Source: Paramecium tetraurelia (lineage: Eukaryota; Ciliophora; Oligohymenophorea; Peniculida; Parameciidae). Taken from it: a DNA stretch of 64,000 nucleotides. The stretch spans positions 4,813 to 68,812 of the forward strand of contig NW_001798964.1 of NCBI RefSeq assembly GCF_000165425.1. Reading direction: 5' to 3'. Shown here piece by piece: positions 52,636 through 64,000 of the stretch. The number at the start of each line of letters is the position of its first letter. Position 1 is the stretch's first letter. The position numbers and the translations under genes are program-made. Under the pieces are notes generated by a model. It was not told where the DNA came from. It worked only from the letters and a program-made list of their open reading frames with translations, and did no database searches.

Positions 52636-54545
52636 TTTATGAATTAAATTATGATACATCATATTTTCTTGTCTAAGTATTCTCTGTCTTCTTTGAGCAG
52701 TGTCTTTTTGATACACTTCGTTGATGTTGTGGAATTGCTTAAGGATGTCTTTGTTGCTCCTGATTTGTTATCTCACTTGTATTTCTTATTTGTATCTCTC
52801 TTCAAAAGACTTGTGAAATGAAATCAGAATATTTTTATATTCTTACTTTCTCTAATCAATGAGATTGAGGATGTCTTCATTGATAGATGTCTCCAAGAGA
52901 TTCTCACTCTGTCCCTTCACAAACACTTTGTCCATTTCAAAAATATACAAGGATGTTTTCCTGTAAAGATCTTCCAAAGCCAAAGCCTTCCTGTATACAA
53001 GTTTCCTTTTCTTCCTTTCAAATGCCAACAATTGCAATATCCTATTTATTGTAGACTGACTTTGATCAGCCTTTTGATTGAGTTCGGTTATTTCGATTCT
53101 TGTATTCTCAAGATCCTAATCCATCTTCAATTTTCCAATATCAATTTATTCCTGCAACTTCTCAGCCTTCTATTCAAGCAATTGGGAATTCTATTACAAT
53201 TGTTTCAAGTCCTTTTCTTTTTCACCAATAGTTCTCTTCTATTCCAAAATGATCTTTTCAGCCTCATCAAATACTAAAGTCAAAGTTGGAACAGTGACAG
53301 TTTTGTTCTCCTTCTTCAATTCTCTATACGTATCATATTTGTTCTTCTCCTTCTCATCTTTCTCATCCCAAGCCCTCTCTTTGCCTCCATGTCCAACTCA
53401 TGCAACACATATATGCATTAATTCTACAGTCCCATCATTCAATCTCCCTCCCAATAACATGATTTCTCCATGAACTTCATTTTGATTGCATGACATCACA
53501 TAACCAAACCTAGGAGCTGGAATATAACCACCAGCAACAGGTTTAGACCAATACCCTTCATTCAAATTCAATAGATATAGATCATTCAAAGGCTCTGAAT
53601 TCTTTAACTAATTCTCATTCACATTGTATCCTCCATACAAACACAATAAGTTCTCCTTAACGACCAATAATTCCTTAAAATATGATCACTATTTACATGA
53701 AATGCTCTCTAACCAGGTGATTATCCTTTCAATTCCAATTAACTTATATCGTAAGTCTCTATATCCAATAATAGACAACGATCCTAACATTATTTTTATT
53801 TATTGAATCCTCCATAGACCAACAACTCTTTATCTGATACTTGTATCATAGTGTGTGCTTTGATAGCTGGCATATCATCAAATGGCAGTTTCTCCCAAGT
53901 AATTCCTGGTAACTCCAATGATTGAGTTTCCCATGCCACATTTTCAAACTAATTTATTTACAAATTTTGCTTACAGACAATTGCCATACATCATCCATCA
54001 ATAGATTTTCAGGCATACTTGCTCCCCCCATCAAATATTTCTTCATTCCTTAAGTTGAGAATCCAAAATGCAATCTACCTGGAGGACCTTCCAAATAAAA
54101 GAATCGTTTCCACACAAACTTCTCTGTATTCAATATGTACAAATCACTAACAGTTTTATTCTCATATGTGATCCCTCCATACACATACAACAGTGGTGCT
54201 TCATACCAAACCTATGCACTCGTTCTTCTAGTTGGGGGTTTCCCTGTACATTTCTTGATACTCCATGAATAAGTAGCTGGATCCAATATGTACACATAAT
54301 CCTAGCATTCTTGATTACTAAATGGACTACTCACTCTTGTCTACTTTGGAGCACCTATTTTAAAGGATATTCCGTCGCTTTTTGGAGGAGATGGCTACTT
54401 CTCTAAGCTATAAATTCAATTGCATACCTTCCTATTACAAATCCTTAATATTGAATGGGTTCTTGCCTCCAAAGTATAGATATCGATTCTGATCAATCAA
54501 ATACACCAAATTAACACACTCCTACTAACTTAGGTGGACGACCAT
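52627..54545 (-). CDS. kelch-repeat propeller protein with C-terminal coiled coil
   Basis: Spliced frame of about 606 codons; introns 54403-54427, 53949-53974, 53674-53696 and probably 53385-53408. Kelch blades: LYFGGKNPFN, YILDPATYSWSIKKCTGKPP, LLYVYGGITYENKTVSDLYI, HFGFSTQGMKKYLMGGASMP, LLVYGGFNKQ, LLCLYGGYN and EIMLLGGRLNDGTVELMHI. A long coiled coil follows (KTIGEKEKDLKQLQQN-like, LEQKAEKLQEQIDIGKLKMD). The 53385-53408 interval contains an in-frame TGA (53398-53400). Treating it as a 24-nt intron (GTG...GAG) removes it, but both ends are atypical. A further 5' exon is likely, because a good intron (GTAAGT...TATAG) ends 5 bp before the first ATG. Confidence 0.82.
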
Positions 54546-54681
54546 GTTTCTCTATAAAATTTGAATTAATCACTTACTGTTGTCAATTTCAATTTTTCTT
54601 CCAAAATAACTATTACATAAATTAATGAACTAAACCAAACACTTTCCAAGATTGTGAAAAAGCTATGAAGGATTGGTAACT

Positions 54682-54951
54682 ATGGGCAGAGAACCAACAA
54701 ATGTAATTCAACCTTTATCACACATTAGTCTCAATCCTGAAGAATTGCCGCCCTTGCACTTTACACCCAAAGACCAAAAAAACAAGAGTGCTTTCAAACT
54801 GTTCAAACTCGATCATATTGTTGAAGTCAAGAAATAACATCCTGAATATGGCTTCAAGGAGAGATTGGAAACACTCAAACACATGTGGCGTAACCTCACT
54901 AAAGATGAAAAATTCATTTATGTTCAGAAAAGTAAACAATTGAAATTTTGA
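54682..54951 (+). CDS. HMG-box protein, 89 residues
   Basis: Intronless frame. After 30 Pro-rich residues (LSHISLNPEELPPLHFTPKD) comes one HMG box: KSAFKLFKLDHIVEVKKQHP, then YGFKERLETLKHMWRNLTKD and EKFIYVQKSKQL. The F..F, W..L and KxxY positions fit the box. HMG-box proteins bend DNA in chromatin or mitochondria. Very short for the family, so it may be a chromatin-architecture protein of the HMGB type. It lies about 140 bp from the first ATG of the kelch gene, and the two starts diverge. Confidence 0.8.
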
Positions 54952-55944
54952 ATTGATTATATATAATTTTATTGTTATTTGCTAAAACAATTGTTATTAA
55001 GGAACTATCTACTTTTCTTTTGTCATTTAATTATATAAACCCAGAAATATTATATTATACATGCAGAAATACTATTGCCATAAGATTAATATATGAATAT
55101 CATTTAATATATTTCAACTTCTTCTTGTACTAATATATATCTATAAAATACTTTGGGTATTTAGGTAATATCAAATGACTGTGTAAAATTGCAAAATTTT
55201 CATATTTTTATAGCCTCAAGATTATCTATCAATTTAATTAAAAATTAATGAAATGAATATCGTGTAATTGATAACTCTATAGCAATCATTTTAAGAACAC
55301 TTAATCACATTTCTATTGACTAGAGATTTCGATTCCACATACGAGAGACAGTGAAATATCATTCCAAATGTTATTACAACTTACATTAAACATTATATAA
55401 TCAAATCATTAGGTAAAAAGTTAAGTATAAATAAATGCTTTTGTAACACTTATCCTAATAAAAGTTCATGAATGAAAAACTTTTTTAAATCACGAAAATC
55501 ATTAGAGAGGACCTTCCCTTAAGTTTTCTGAATTATTATTGTTAACTTTAGTATAGCCTATTATTAATATATCAAAGTCATTTTTATATAAATAAATCTT
55601 GAGTATAAAATTTAAATTGCTAGCAAATGTTAATTTTTGGTTTGCAGAGTAAATGACCTATGTAACTCTCCATTTCCCTAAATTTAATTATTTTAGTAAG
55701 TTCAAATACAAAATTTATATAATTTAATATAAAGATATAATCCTAAGCTAAATTTATAAAAATTGATAAAAACCCACATAAGATGATATATTTTCAAAAC
55801 CAATGTAAACTCTCCTAACAGCTTTGCTTATTTTGCCGGATAATAAGTGATAATCAAATTATAAATAAATTAACTTATCCAATAAACCAAGTATCTTGGA
55901 TAACCCTACTTTCATAATCTAGAACAAATGTTGAAATAATATAA
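54952..55944. other. long A+T-rich intergenic region
   Basis: About 1 kb with no open frame worth reporting and no RNA gene recognised; ends at the left border of the duplicated block. Confidence 0.5.
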
Positions 55945-56117
55945 GTCGTACAATTATAATAGCATTCCTCCTGAATACCAGTAGCTCTCAAATAAAAAAT
56001 TATTAAATCATGATGTATTTCATTGAATGATTATAAAAAAATGCTAGAATATTAAAATTTTTAGAGCTCTTTCCCCAATCATAAAATTTCTTTAAATAAA
56101 AACTATAATTATAAATT

Positions 56118-56430
56118 ATGGGGTAGCTTTCTAAAAAAGAAGAGGAGGTCGGTATTGCTGTGTAAAGTTAGTTACATAATTATATATTTTTGGTGCTCCT
56201 TCTACTCCTTTTAACCTGAAATCTATGAGGTATATCATTTGTAAAGAGAATTGTATATTCTTTCAGTAGAGGATGTAGAGGAATATTAAAAAAGAAATGT
56301 TTTAAAATAAAATATTTGATTTGTAAGTTTAAATAGCCAGATAAAATTAAATGTAAAAAAAATTGAAAGTTACATCAAATGAATATTTTTCAAGAAAGAG
56401 AATTGGAGCTAAAACCACAATGATGAAGGT
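56118..56430 (+). pseudogene. fused remnant of the ARF-like and coiled-coil genes
   Basis: Begins like the ARF gene (ATGGGGTAGCTTTCTAAAAA, against ATGGGGTGTCTTTCTTCATC at 25987). After about 50 bp it jumps to the middle of the coiled-coil gene (AGTAGAGGATGTAGAGGAA, AAGTTACATCAAATGA, AAAGAGAATTGGAGC). One or more deletions removed the rest of the GTPase and the head of the coiled-coil gene. Frames are broken and no protein can be read. Confidence 0.75.
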
Positions 56431-56973
56431 GTTTAATAAACTTAAACAAGATCTAATAGTTTTTCAACTCATCTAATTCATATCATCTCATTAATATTTA
56501 TATATTTAACTTTACTGCACTCAAAAATAATTACAAATTCATAAATTATATTTTTAATTTGTAAAATACTTTAATAAGAAATCAAACTAAAATCTATCAG
56601 TTTCAAAACCTTTTTGTTTATATATAGAAATGTAATTATTTAAGTGAATCTTTATGAAGAAAAAAAAAATTTAAACATTTGTATGGAAAAGTAAAAGAAA
56701 TGAAATTCTAATAATTTCTTTCATTTTTAACCTATATAATCCATGCTTTATAAGTCCTAATCTGCTGACATATAATTTTATTGCTCAATAGCATCCAAAT
56801 ATTTTATGCCTAAAATTTTTATATTTATTGCTAGTAAAATTGGTAATTAGTAATATAAATGTCTTTGTTAATTCTAAATATAAATAAAAAATTAACGATC
56901 TTATAAAATCTTTGCTTTAAATATTAATTCTTCAATTAATCACTATTAGAAAATTTATAACTTAAAACCTTTG
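56431..56973. other. upstream region of the intact antigen gene
   Basis: About 540 bp, A+T rich, no coding frame. It should contain the promoter and silencing signals of the antigen gene; only weakly similar to the equivalent stretch of copy A, so the two genes may be regulated differently. Confidence 0.45.
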
Positions 56974-59832
56974 ATGATTTCTTTAGTTCTTTTTTATTTG
57001 ACATTACAATAGGCATCTGCTGATTGTACCACCACTGATTCAGCAAGTTGTGAGGCAGAGACAGGTTGTGGTTGGTGGTCACAAGGAGGCTGTTACAAAT
57101 GTTCAGATTGGGATTAATCAAATTGTTAAAATGTGTGCGGATGGTACAATTCAGCCTGCACAAAATGCACCAGCATACCAAATGCTTCATGCCTTTCAAC
57201 AGGATGTGGTCTTTCCTCTAGCAATTAGTGTATAAATTGCGGAGGATTAAGCACTTCAACCTGTTCTAACTATTTTGGATGCTATTTATCAGGTGGATTT
57301 TGTTATGCAAGTTTATTTAGGACTTAAACTGATTGTGTTTCACCATATGAATGGGTTGATTCAAAATGTTAAATTTAAGCTTGTTCTTCATCAAAAAAAT
57401 CAAATTGCATATGTGGAACATCTAGCTTAGTGGTTTGTGGCTCATCAGAAGGATGTAAGGATATTGCAGCCTCTACTGGAGTGTGTAAATAAAATTGTGC
57501 TTAAAATTTAAATTCAAATTCATGCTTGTGTGGAACAGACTAAGTAGAATGCCTAAGCTCTACATACTGTGTGGATATTGCTGCTACATCTGGATAATGT
57601 AAATAGGCTTGTTCAGTATCAACGGTTTCAGATTGTATATGTGGAACTTCAAGTAAATCTTATTGTGATTCAACTAAATAATGCTAGAGTGATGCTTGTG
57701 TAACTTTAACAGTAAATTGTGCATCTGCTTTTGATGCCAGCTGTTCTTGCGGAAGTTCAACCAAATAAACTTGTACTTCAACTACTTTTTGCGTTGATCC
57801 AACTGCATCATCTGGATCGTGTAAATAAGCTTGTTCAGTATCAACGGTTTCAGATTGTATATGTGGAACTTCAAGTAAATCCTATTGTGACTCTACTAAA
57901 TAATGTTAGAGTGGTGCTTGTGTAACTTTAACAGTAAATTGTGCATCTGCTTTTGATGCAAGCTGTTCTTGTGGAAGTTCAACAAAGTAAAGTTGTACTT
58001 CAACAACCTTTTGTGTTGATCCGACTGCATCCTCTGGATAATGTAAATAGGCATGTTCAGGATCAACAGTGTCTGATTGTATATGTGGAACCTCAAGTAA
58101 ATCCTATTGTGATTCAACTAAATAATGCTAGAGTAATTCATGTGTATCTGTTGCGAATTGTTCTTCAATTAACTAAAATAACTGTTCATGTGGGAGTTCA
58201 TCAAAACAAAATTGTGGTTCAACTACTTATTGCAAAGATCCAACTGCAGCCAGTGGAGTTTGTGTTAATAAATGTTAAGGATCAACTGTAAATAATTGTA
58301 TTTGTGGATCTTCAACAGTATCTTATTGCAGTTCAACATAAAGATGTGAAGATAATATGGCTAGTTCAGGTAATTGTTTGGATATATGTACTACTAATTT
58401 TTAAAGTAATTGTTCATGTGGTTAAAGTCAATTTAGTAATTGTAATAATTCTAAATATTGTGTGAATGCTTCTGCTTCTAATGGGTAATGTTATGATAAT
58501 TGTACAGATAGTGTTAGATCATCTTGCATTTGTGGAATTGCAACAAAATAAGTTTGTTCTAACTAACAAAAATGCCAAGATCCAACTTCTAATGATGGCA
58601 ATTGTATTACTATACCAAATTGCATTAATAATTTTGATAACTCTTGTTTATGTGGTATAACTTAGGTTTCTTAGTGTTCTTAATCTACTTATTGCATTAA
58701 TGTATCTGATTCAACAGGAGTTTGCATATAAAATTGTAATCAAAATTTAAAGTCTAATTGTATTTGTGGTTCAGTTAATAAACTTATCTGTTCTAAAACT
58801 TAAGTATGTTAGAATCCTAATGATATGAATGGATATTGTATAGAAAAATGTGTTACGAATTTATAAACAAATTGCTAATGTGGTAACTCTGTTACTCCTT
58901 TTTGTGGTTCAAATGAACATTGCCATGATGTTTAATAACCTACAGGTAACTGTGTTAAATAATGTAATTTATTTGAAAACAATTGTGTTTGTGGAAAATC
59001 ATATTATTCACAATGTTCATCTACCACATATTGTTCATCAAAATCAGAAGGAGTTTGTTTAGATTACTGTTCTTACTAATCTTCCAATTGTATTTGTGGA
59101 AACAAAGTCAAATAGGTATGTTCAAATGAAGAAAAATGCGTTGATCCAAATTCAGATAATGGAATTTGTAATTAAGGAACTTGTACATTATAATTTTAAT
59201 CAAATTGTACTTGTGGTGTAAGTAATCAAGCCTATTGCAATAAGAATTAACATTGTTTAGATTAGACAGCACTCATTGGAGTATGTTATGAAAAATGTAA
59301 GTAAAATTAAAATAACTGTTTGTGTGGAATAGATTCTATAGATATATGCCATGCTTCAACATATTGTATATTGCAATCTAAAGGTGTTTGTATGTCAGAA
59401 TGCTCTTCAACTAATTATCAAAATTGTTTGATATTATCTGAAAACCAAGCTTGCCTTGATTAACTTGATTCTATCTATAATGATCTTACTGCAAAATGCG
59501 TACCAACTTGCAAAGAAAATGGTTAAAATAATTGTTTTTGCGGTAGTAGGGAGAATGGTTTAGATGTAAAATTAATTTGTTAATCTGGCTTTGAATGCTA
59601 AAATCTTGGAACAAAATAAAGTGGTTGCTATGAGAAATGTACAACTAGCAAAATATCAAATTGTTATTGCGGATAAGAAAAGTCTCAATATTGTAATCAA
59701 AATTAGACCTGTTTAGATGTGACTTAATAGGTAGGAACATGTAAATCAACTTTAACTATTTCAAATGCTGATTTTTCTACCAATCTACAAATAGGGCTTT
59801 TTGCAATATTCTGCCTATTAACTATTATTTGA
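56974..59832 (+). CDS. surface-antigen-like GPI-anchored cysteine-rich protein, intact copy
   Basis: Single open frame of 952 codons, no intron. The signal peptide is MISLVLFYLTLQQASADC. Then regular cysteine units: CxxxxDSASCEAETGCGWW near the start and repeated CICGTSSKSYCDSTKQC / CSCGSSTKQTCTSTTFC pairs. The end is a short hydrophobic tail (LQIGLFAIFCLLTII) after NADFSTN, as expected for a GPI-anchor signal. This matches the Paramecium surface-antigen (PSA) periodic-cysteine pattern, though it is much smaller than classical immobilisation antigens. Such proteins coat cell and cilia and are expressed one at a time. Nearly identical to the broken gene at 28212 but with two more 74-residue units. 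Confidence 0.88.
57611..58276 (+). repeat. three tandem 222-bp (74-codon) units in the antigen gene
   Basis: Units start at 57611, 57833 and 58055, exactly 222 bp apart. The first two are nearly identical; the third starts alike and then diverges after the CDSTKQCQS segment. The broken copy at 28212 has only the third type, so two units were gained here or lost there. Confidence 0.88.
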
Positions 59833-61243
59833 AATTATATGACCATTATTGATGATATATAAATTATTAAAATATCTTTTTCAAATAGAATTCTTCGTTT
59901 ATTAAATTTAGTTCACAAATCTCAATCTCTAACTAATAAATTTCTAAATCTTTTTTGTAAATATTAGTCCCTTTATTAATCTAACCTTATTTGTAAAAAA
60001 AAAATTTATATTGTGTATATTTAAAAATATTTACCCTTTTTTTAATTGCTTTATAAAGATTATTGTTTATTTAAAGAATGATTTTGGTTGATCCTTATTC
60101 GATATCAAGGATTTTAGTTGGCTGAATAAAATAAGTTTTGGATAAATTGCACAATTTTTATTTCTTTATTGTTGAAATGACCAGAACTTTGTATAAATTT
60201 TAAAACAAATTCAATCTATAAAATTACTTTAATCCTCCAATTATAAAAGTGACTTTCAAATTAAAATAGAAGTAAAAATCTTCTGAAAAAAATAAGAAAT
60301 TGTATGAAATAAAATTTAAATGGATAAGGCAAGTCAATGTAATGATGTGTTGTTTACTGATAGAAAAAGTACTTATTAGTTTATTCAGATTAAGTAGAAT
60401 AATAAATAATACTTTGCCTTAGTATTTCAAAATATGGCAATATATAAGTATATTTTTATATATATGATATAACGAGTTCGATTAATGGATAATTTTTAAT
60501 TAAGCAAACCTTACACAAGAGTACTGATGCATGAATTAAATATAAGAATAATATAATCATTGTTAAACTTAGTATATTAAGATAATTTATAGTTTTTATT
60601 TTTTTAGATGTAATTATAATTAAGTTTTAAAGTTTAATATTGAATAATTAAAAATATATTATTCGTATATTTAAAGAGTATGATGTGGTACTAATCAAAA
60701 TTCCTCTTGTAAAATTATTGTAATGGTTGTCCTAAATAAATCAATAAAAAGTACTAATGACACTATTTTCGATGGCTTGTTTTAGTTTGAGTTTTTATTT
60801 TTAATATTTTGTTCAAGTTATATATAATCCTATTTTTAAATTGAATAATTATTTAATTGAATCTCATTTATACAGAATTTTATTTTTAGAACAAAAAAAG
60901 TTGAAAATAAATATTTTCAAACAGGACTCTTTGTTGATTTTTTTATGTAAAAAATGATTTCTTCCAAAAGTAATATAAATTGATTGAAAATCTCTAACTA
61001 TGTTGATTTCTAATTTATTATTTTATATATATTAGTGAGAGACAAGACAAAAATACATTAAGCTACGTCAGAATATTTAACAGTATAAATTAACTTCTTT
61101 AAACAAGACTTCAATATTAATATGATCAGAAGTTATCAATTAATGAGTTAGGTTCATTCCCAGTACAGTATTTAAATATACTTATATGATAATATTAAAG
61201 ATTTGGGCATTTATTTTAATTATTTTTTTATTGTTCAGAGTCT
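59833..61243. other. very long A+T-rich intergenic region
   Basis: About 1.4 kb, the longest gene-free stretch in the window. The first 370 bp still resemble the right flank of block A. No open frame, RNA gene or other repeat recognised in the remainder. Confidence 0.5.
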
Positions 61244-63899
61244 ATGATCTAAATTTCCTCCCCAAGGAATGAATAAATTTCATTGTACGTATTTATCATA
61301 ATGAAGAAAAACAATCTCAGAAAAATCTAAAAAAAGCAAATTAAACTATCCATTTTAACCAAATGACAACAGCTCTGGCTTTGAAATAAACTCTTTGTCT
61401 TTTGATTAAAGCGAACTGGAATCACAAAAACCATCAAGGAATACTTTAAAGCAATTAAAAATATAATAGTCATAAATCAATTGTCATTCCATTAATACTA
61501 CCAGAAAAAATTGTTATAATTCAGATATTGTGTAATAGGTGAAGGAGAGCGTTGTTTAAGAGGTATCTAAATAATTGGACAGCACATTTTTTTAGGAAAA
61601 TGGCAATGTCACTTCTGAGATCTTGTAATAACTCTTGAATAAAAAGTTATCCGATGTGTAATTTGCAAAATAAAGAAATATTAGGAAAAAGATTTAATTA
61701 GATGAAAATTCGTTGTATAAATTAACTCAAGTATTAATCCTGCTTCTAATCGGAATCATGAGTCCAACTTGGTTGGTACTTGAGAACACACCGTTTACAA
61801 CATATGGATGCTTATTTTAAATAACTCTCCTTATATCTTTTATATTATTACATCTATTTCTAAAGAGTAAATCTATAGTATCTACCAAAGTCAAAACAAA
61901 AGATGTCTTGATGTACTTAGTTTAAAATCTCTGTTATGAGCTATTTATATTACTGTTATCAATCATCTTATTTTTAAGCGATTTATTACAAATAAGTCAA
62001 CTGGATGTACTAAATATAATTTAAACAATTGCTTGTATTATTTGTTTGGCTAAAAATATTTCATTATCAAATCAATCTAGGCAAGCAGGATTAAAGATAT
62101 TATTAGGAAATTTGATTTTTTTCCATCTTTTAGAATGTTATAAACTTAGAATAACTAATCTCTAATCTCTTAACTTATAGACCTTCTGTAGGAAGTATAT
62201 TTTGACTATAGTATAATTGAATTCATTTCAGGAAAGTGAAGATAACGTTAGTCTGGCTTTATTGGAAATAGCTTAGATAATCTTTAAATACCTTTTGATC
62301 TCATAAGTCTTCATTTACCTCTTAAATTTATGGAACACTTATTTTAGTCTGGAATTTCTATTGGCTAACAAATATAAACAATATGAGAGATTGATGAGAG
62401 ATTTAGATGTTGATTAATAAACATCCAAAACGATTTTGAAATAAACTAAGAGTTACGAATTAGAAGAAATCAAGTATTTATAGCTGTTTGATCACCTAAT
62501 ATCAAATCAACACTTCATTTTGTAATTGAAGCGACTGTTATTTTAATAATCATAATTATTTGAATAGTTTTCTGATAAAACTTAGGAGTAACTTATATAG
62601 ATGATGGAATTGCATTTAATAAACCCACAACAGATTATTTCGAGTGATTCTCTGAATGAAGAAGAGTCAATTAATTTTTTAGTACATGGAACATTAGATG
62701 TAGGAATAAAAAATAAATAAAATTATAATTTCGAAAAAATCTAGGAATTAGAATAAGGTTTGCATTTTGGATAATTAACATTTTTTACAGGTTAAAGGGA
62801 TTGCCTTTCTTATAGAAGTAATCATTATACACTGTTATTCAAATTAAAAAGATAGAATATGTTAACTCATTTAGAAACTAATCTAGCTGATAAGGAGATA
62901 CTCTCTATAATAATAAATTCAGTCATTAATAAATAAAATTATTCTTTATTGAAATTGTATTGCCAATGTTGTAATTCGAGTGATCATACTCTTACAAGTT
63001 GTCCTTAGTTACACATATCTATTGATAAAAAGGATCTAATTTCTCAATTTCTATCACCAAAAAATCAAGACAGAATAAAATGTATTATTTTCATATATTT
63101 AGATACAAGATAATAAATTAAGAAAAGGAATAATATGATAAAATTTAGGTGGCCTAAAAGCAATTTTTCATCTGATATTTCGAAGAATTTATAAAGAAAG
63201 GAGAAGAATCCATAAATAGTGGAATGGAAGAGTTCAGCATTTAATATTGAAATTAATAGTATTTATATTTATTAAATCTCAATAGGTGATATTCCTAAGG
63301 AATTTACAAGCGAGAAAATACTAGAACAGTAGATGGTATCGCATTAGTTAAATTCTATTAATAGTGAACGTTTAATATAAGAGTTTTAGAATGATACACA
63401 TAAGAAAAGCAAAGGACTTACTAATTTAGATTAGAATTTCGAGCACAACTAAGTTAATGTAGGCTCATTGAATTTCGATGGTTAAGACAATTATATATGT
63501 CCCTATTAATTTGTAATTTCAGAAAGCAAACCTTAATTGGAGGATTTTGATTCAAGCAATATGATTAACAATCTCAATAGCTACAAATCTAAGCAGATGT
63601 CAGCCACGAATTAGAACTCACTGCAGCATCATTAATTTATATCATTAACTGGATAAGTATAATTCACATGTCATCTTTACTAGGTGACTTCGGTATTAAA
63701 CAACGAATTTTATAATCAATTTACGAATCTAAATATAGATAAATGGTGGAACTATGAGTATTTCGATGTAGAATACAATTTGTAGAGCATAGTACAAAAG
63801 ATAACTTAGGGGAAGGGAGATTAAAATGTAGTAAAGTAAACTTAAAACTACAATTTGATTATAAGAATAGATGAAAATATGATGATATAGGAAGATTGA
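61244..63899 (+). CDS. multi-pass membrane protein with cyclic-nucleotide-binding-like domain
   Basis: Start MIQISSPRNEQISLKTIS is set by a 22-nt intron at 61285-61306. Further introns probable near 62206-62226, 63092-63112, 63258-63284 and 63658-63684; spliced length about 845 codons. A polar N-terminus of 150 residues is followed by hydrophobic segments (LTQVLILLLIGIMSPTWLVL, ITLLISFILLHLFL, LFILLLSIILFLSDLL, TIACIICLAKNISL, LLISQVFIYLLNLW). Then comes a helical linker and a cyclic-nucleotide-binding-like cassette (FLVHGTLDVGI, LHFGQLTFFTGQRDCLS, YTLLFKLKRQ). A Cys/His cluster (CQCCNSSDHTLTSCPQLH) and a Gln/Ser-rich tail complete it. It resembles HCN/EAG-like channel layout, but no pore signature was found and the phosphate-binding cassette is degenerate. 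A non-channel receptor is possible. Confidence 0.78.
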
Positions 63900-64000
63900 T
63901 TGATTTTCTTTTATGTCTAATCAATGGATATATATATGAATTGAGAATTATATGAAATATTAGAGAATGTTAACATCACAATTTTGTACATACAGAAATA

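Larger units (their letters stand above)
55945..60215. repeat. duplicated block, copy B
   Basis: The left flank (for example TTATAATAGCATTCCTCCTG at about 55955, against TTATAATAGCATTCCTTCTG at 25792) and gene order match block A at 25785-31050. The antigen part is nearly identical. Here the GTPase and coiled-coil genes have collapsed into a 300-bp remnant while the antigen gene is whole. The right flank resembles block A up to about 60205. Confidence 0.8.

Noticed and set aside
57941-58291. 116-codon Val/Gln-rich frame
   Set aside because: Out-of-frame reading of the intact antigen gene; the real frame continues through TAA/TAG as Gln with regular cysteines.

Overview
The window reads as gene-dense somatic (macronuclear) DNA of a Paramecium-type ciliate. 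Long open frames appear only when TAA and TAG are read as glutamine and TGA is the sole stop. Genes are cut by very short introns (about 19-30 nt, mostly GTA...TAG), intergenic distances are often below 150 bp, and base composition is strongly A+T rich. A trichocyst matrix protein and a cysteine-periodic, GPI-type surface-antigen-like gene fit this. All gene models below were read by hand with that code. Where introns were inferred, the spliced length was checked to be a multiple of three.

Layout. 0.2-6 kb: a large cysteine-rich membrane protein (DUF4215-type CDDGN repeats), a decayed gene, and a tiny glycine/alanine-rich IFI6/27-like protein. 6.8-12 kb: a CCCH/vWA/alpha-kinase gene with two frame breaks and a MYCBP2-like RCR-type ubiquitin ligase. 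12-18 kb: a small coiled-coil gene, a broken leucine-rich-repeat gene and an ankyrin-AGC kinase. 18.3-23.5 kb: kinesin-13 followed by a polyQ coiled-coil protein. 23.6-25 kb: small hypothetical genes. 26-31 kb: an ARF-like GTPase, a coiled-coil gene and a broken surface-antigen gene. 31-38.5 kb: a small membrane protein, HINT, a PAP2 phosphatase, a polyQ/zinc-motif protein, a RING-SPRY protein, a protein kinase and an acidic protein. 39-45.3 kb: a trichocyst matrix protein, a WD40 protein, a Mei2-like RNA-binding protein, TFIP11 and a small acidic protein. 46-50.4 kb: two tandem Myb genes, a two-membrane-segment protein and a basic protein. 50.5-55 kb: B-box/WD40, kelch/coiled-coil and HMG-box genes. 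56-60 kb: a second copy of the 26-31 kb block. 61-64 kb: a multi-pass membrane protein with a cyclic-nucleotide-binding-like segment.

The most striking structure is the duplication. Block A (about 25.8-31.05 kb) and block B (about 55.9-60.2 kb) carry the same gene order but opposite fates. In A the GTPase and coiled-coil genes are whole and the antigen is broken. In B the antigen is whole, and longer by two 222-bp repeat units, while the GTPase and coiled-coil genes have collapsed into one short remnant. No viral or retroelement remains, CRISPR arrays, rRNA or convincing tRNA genes were seen.
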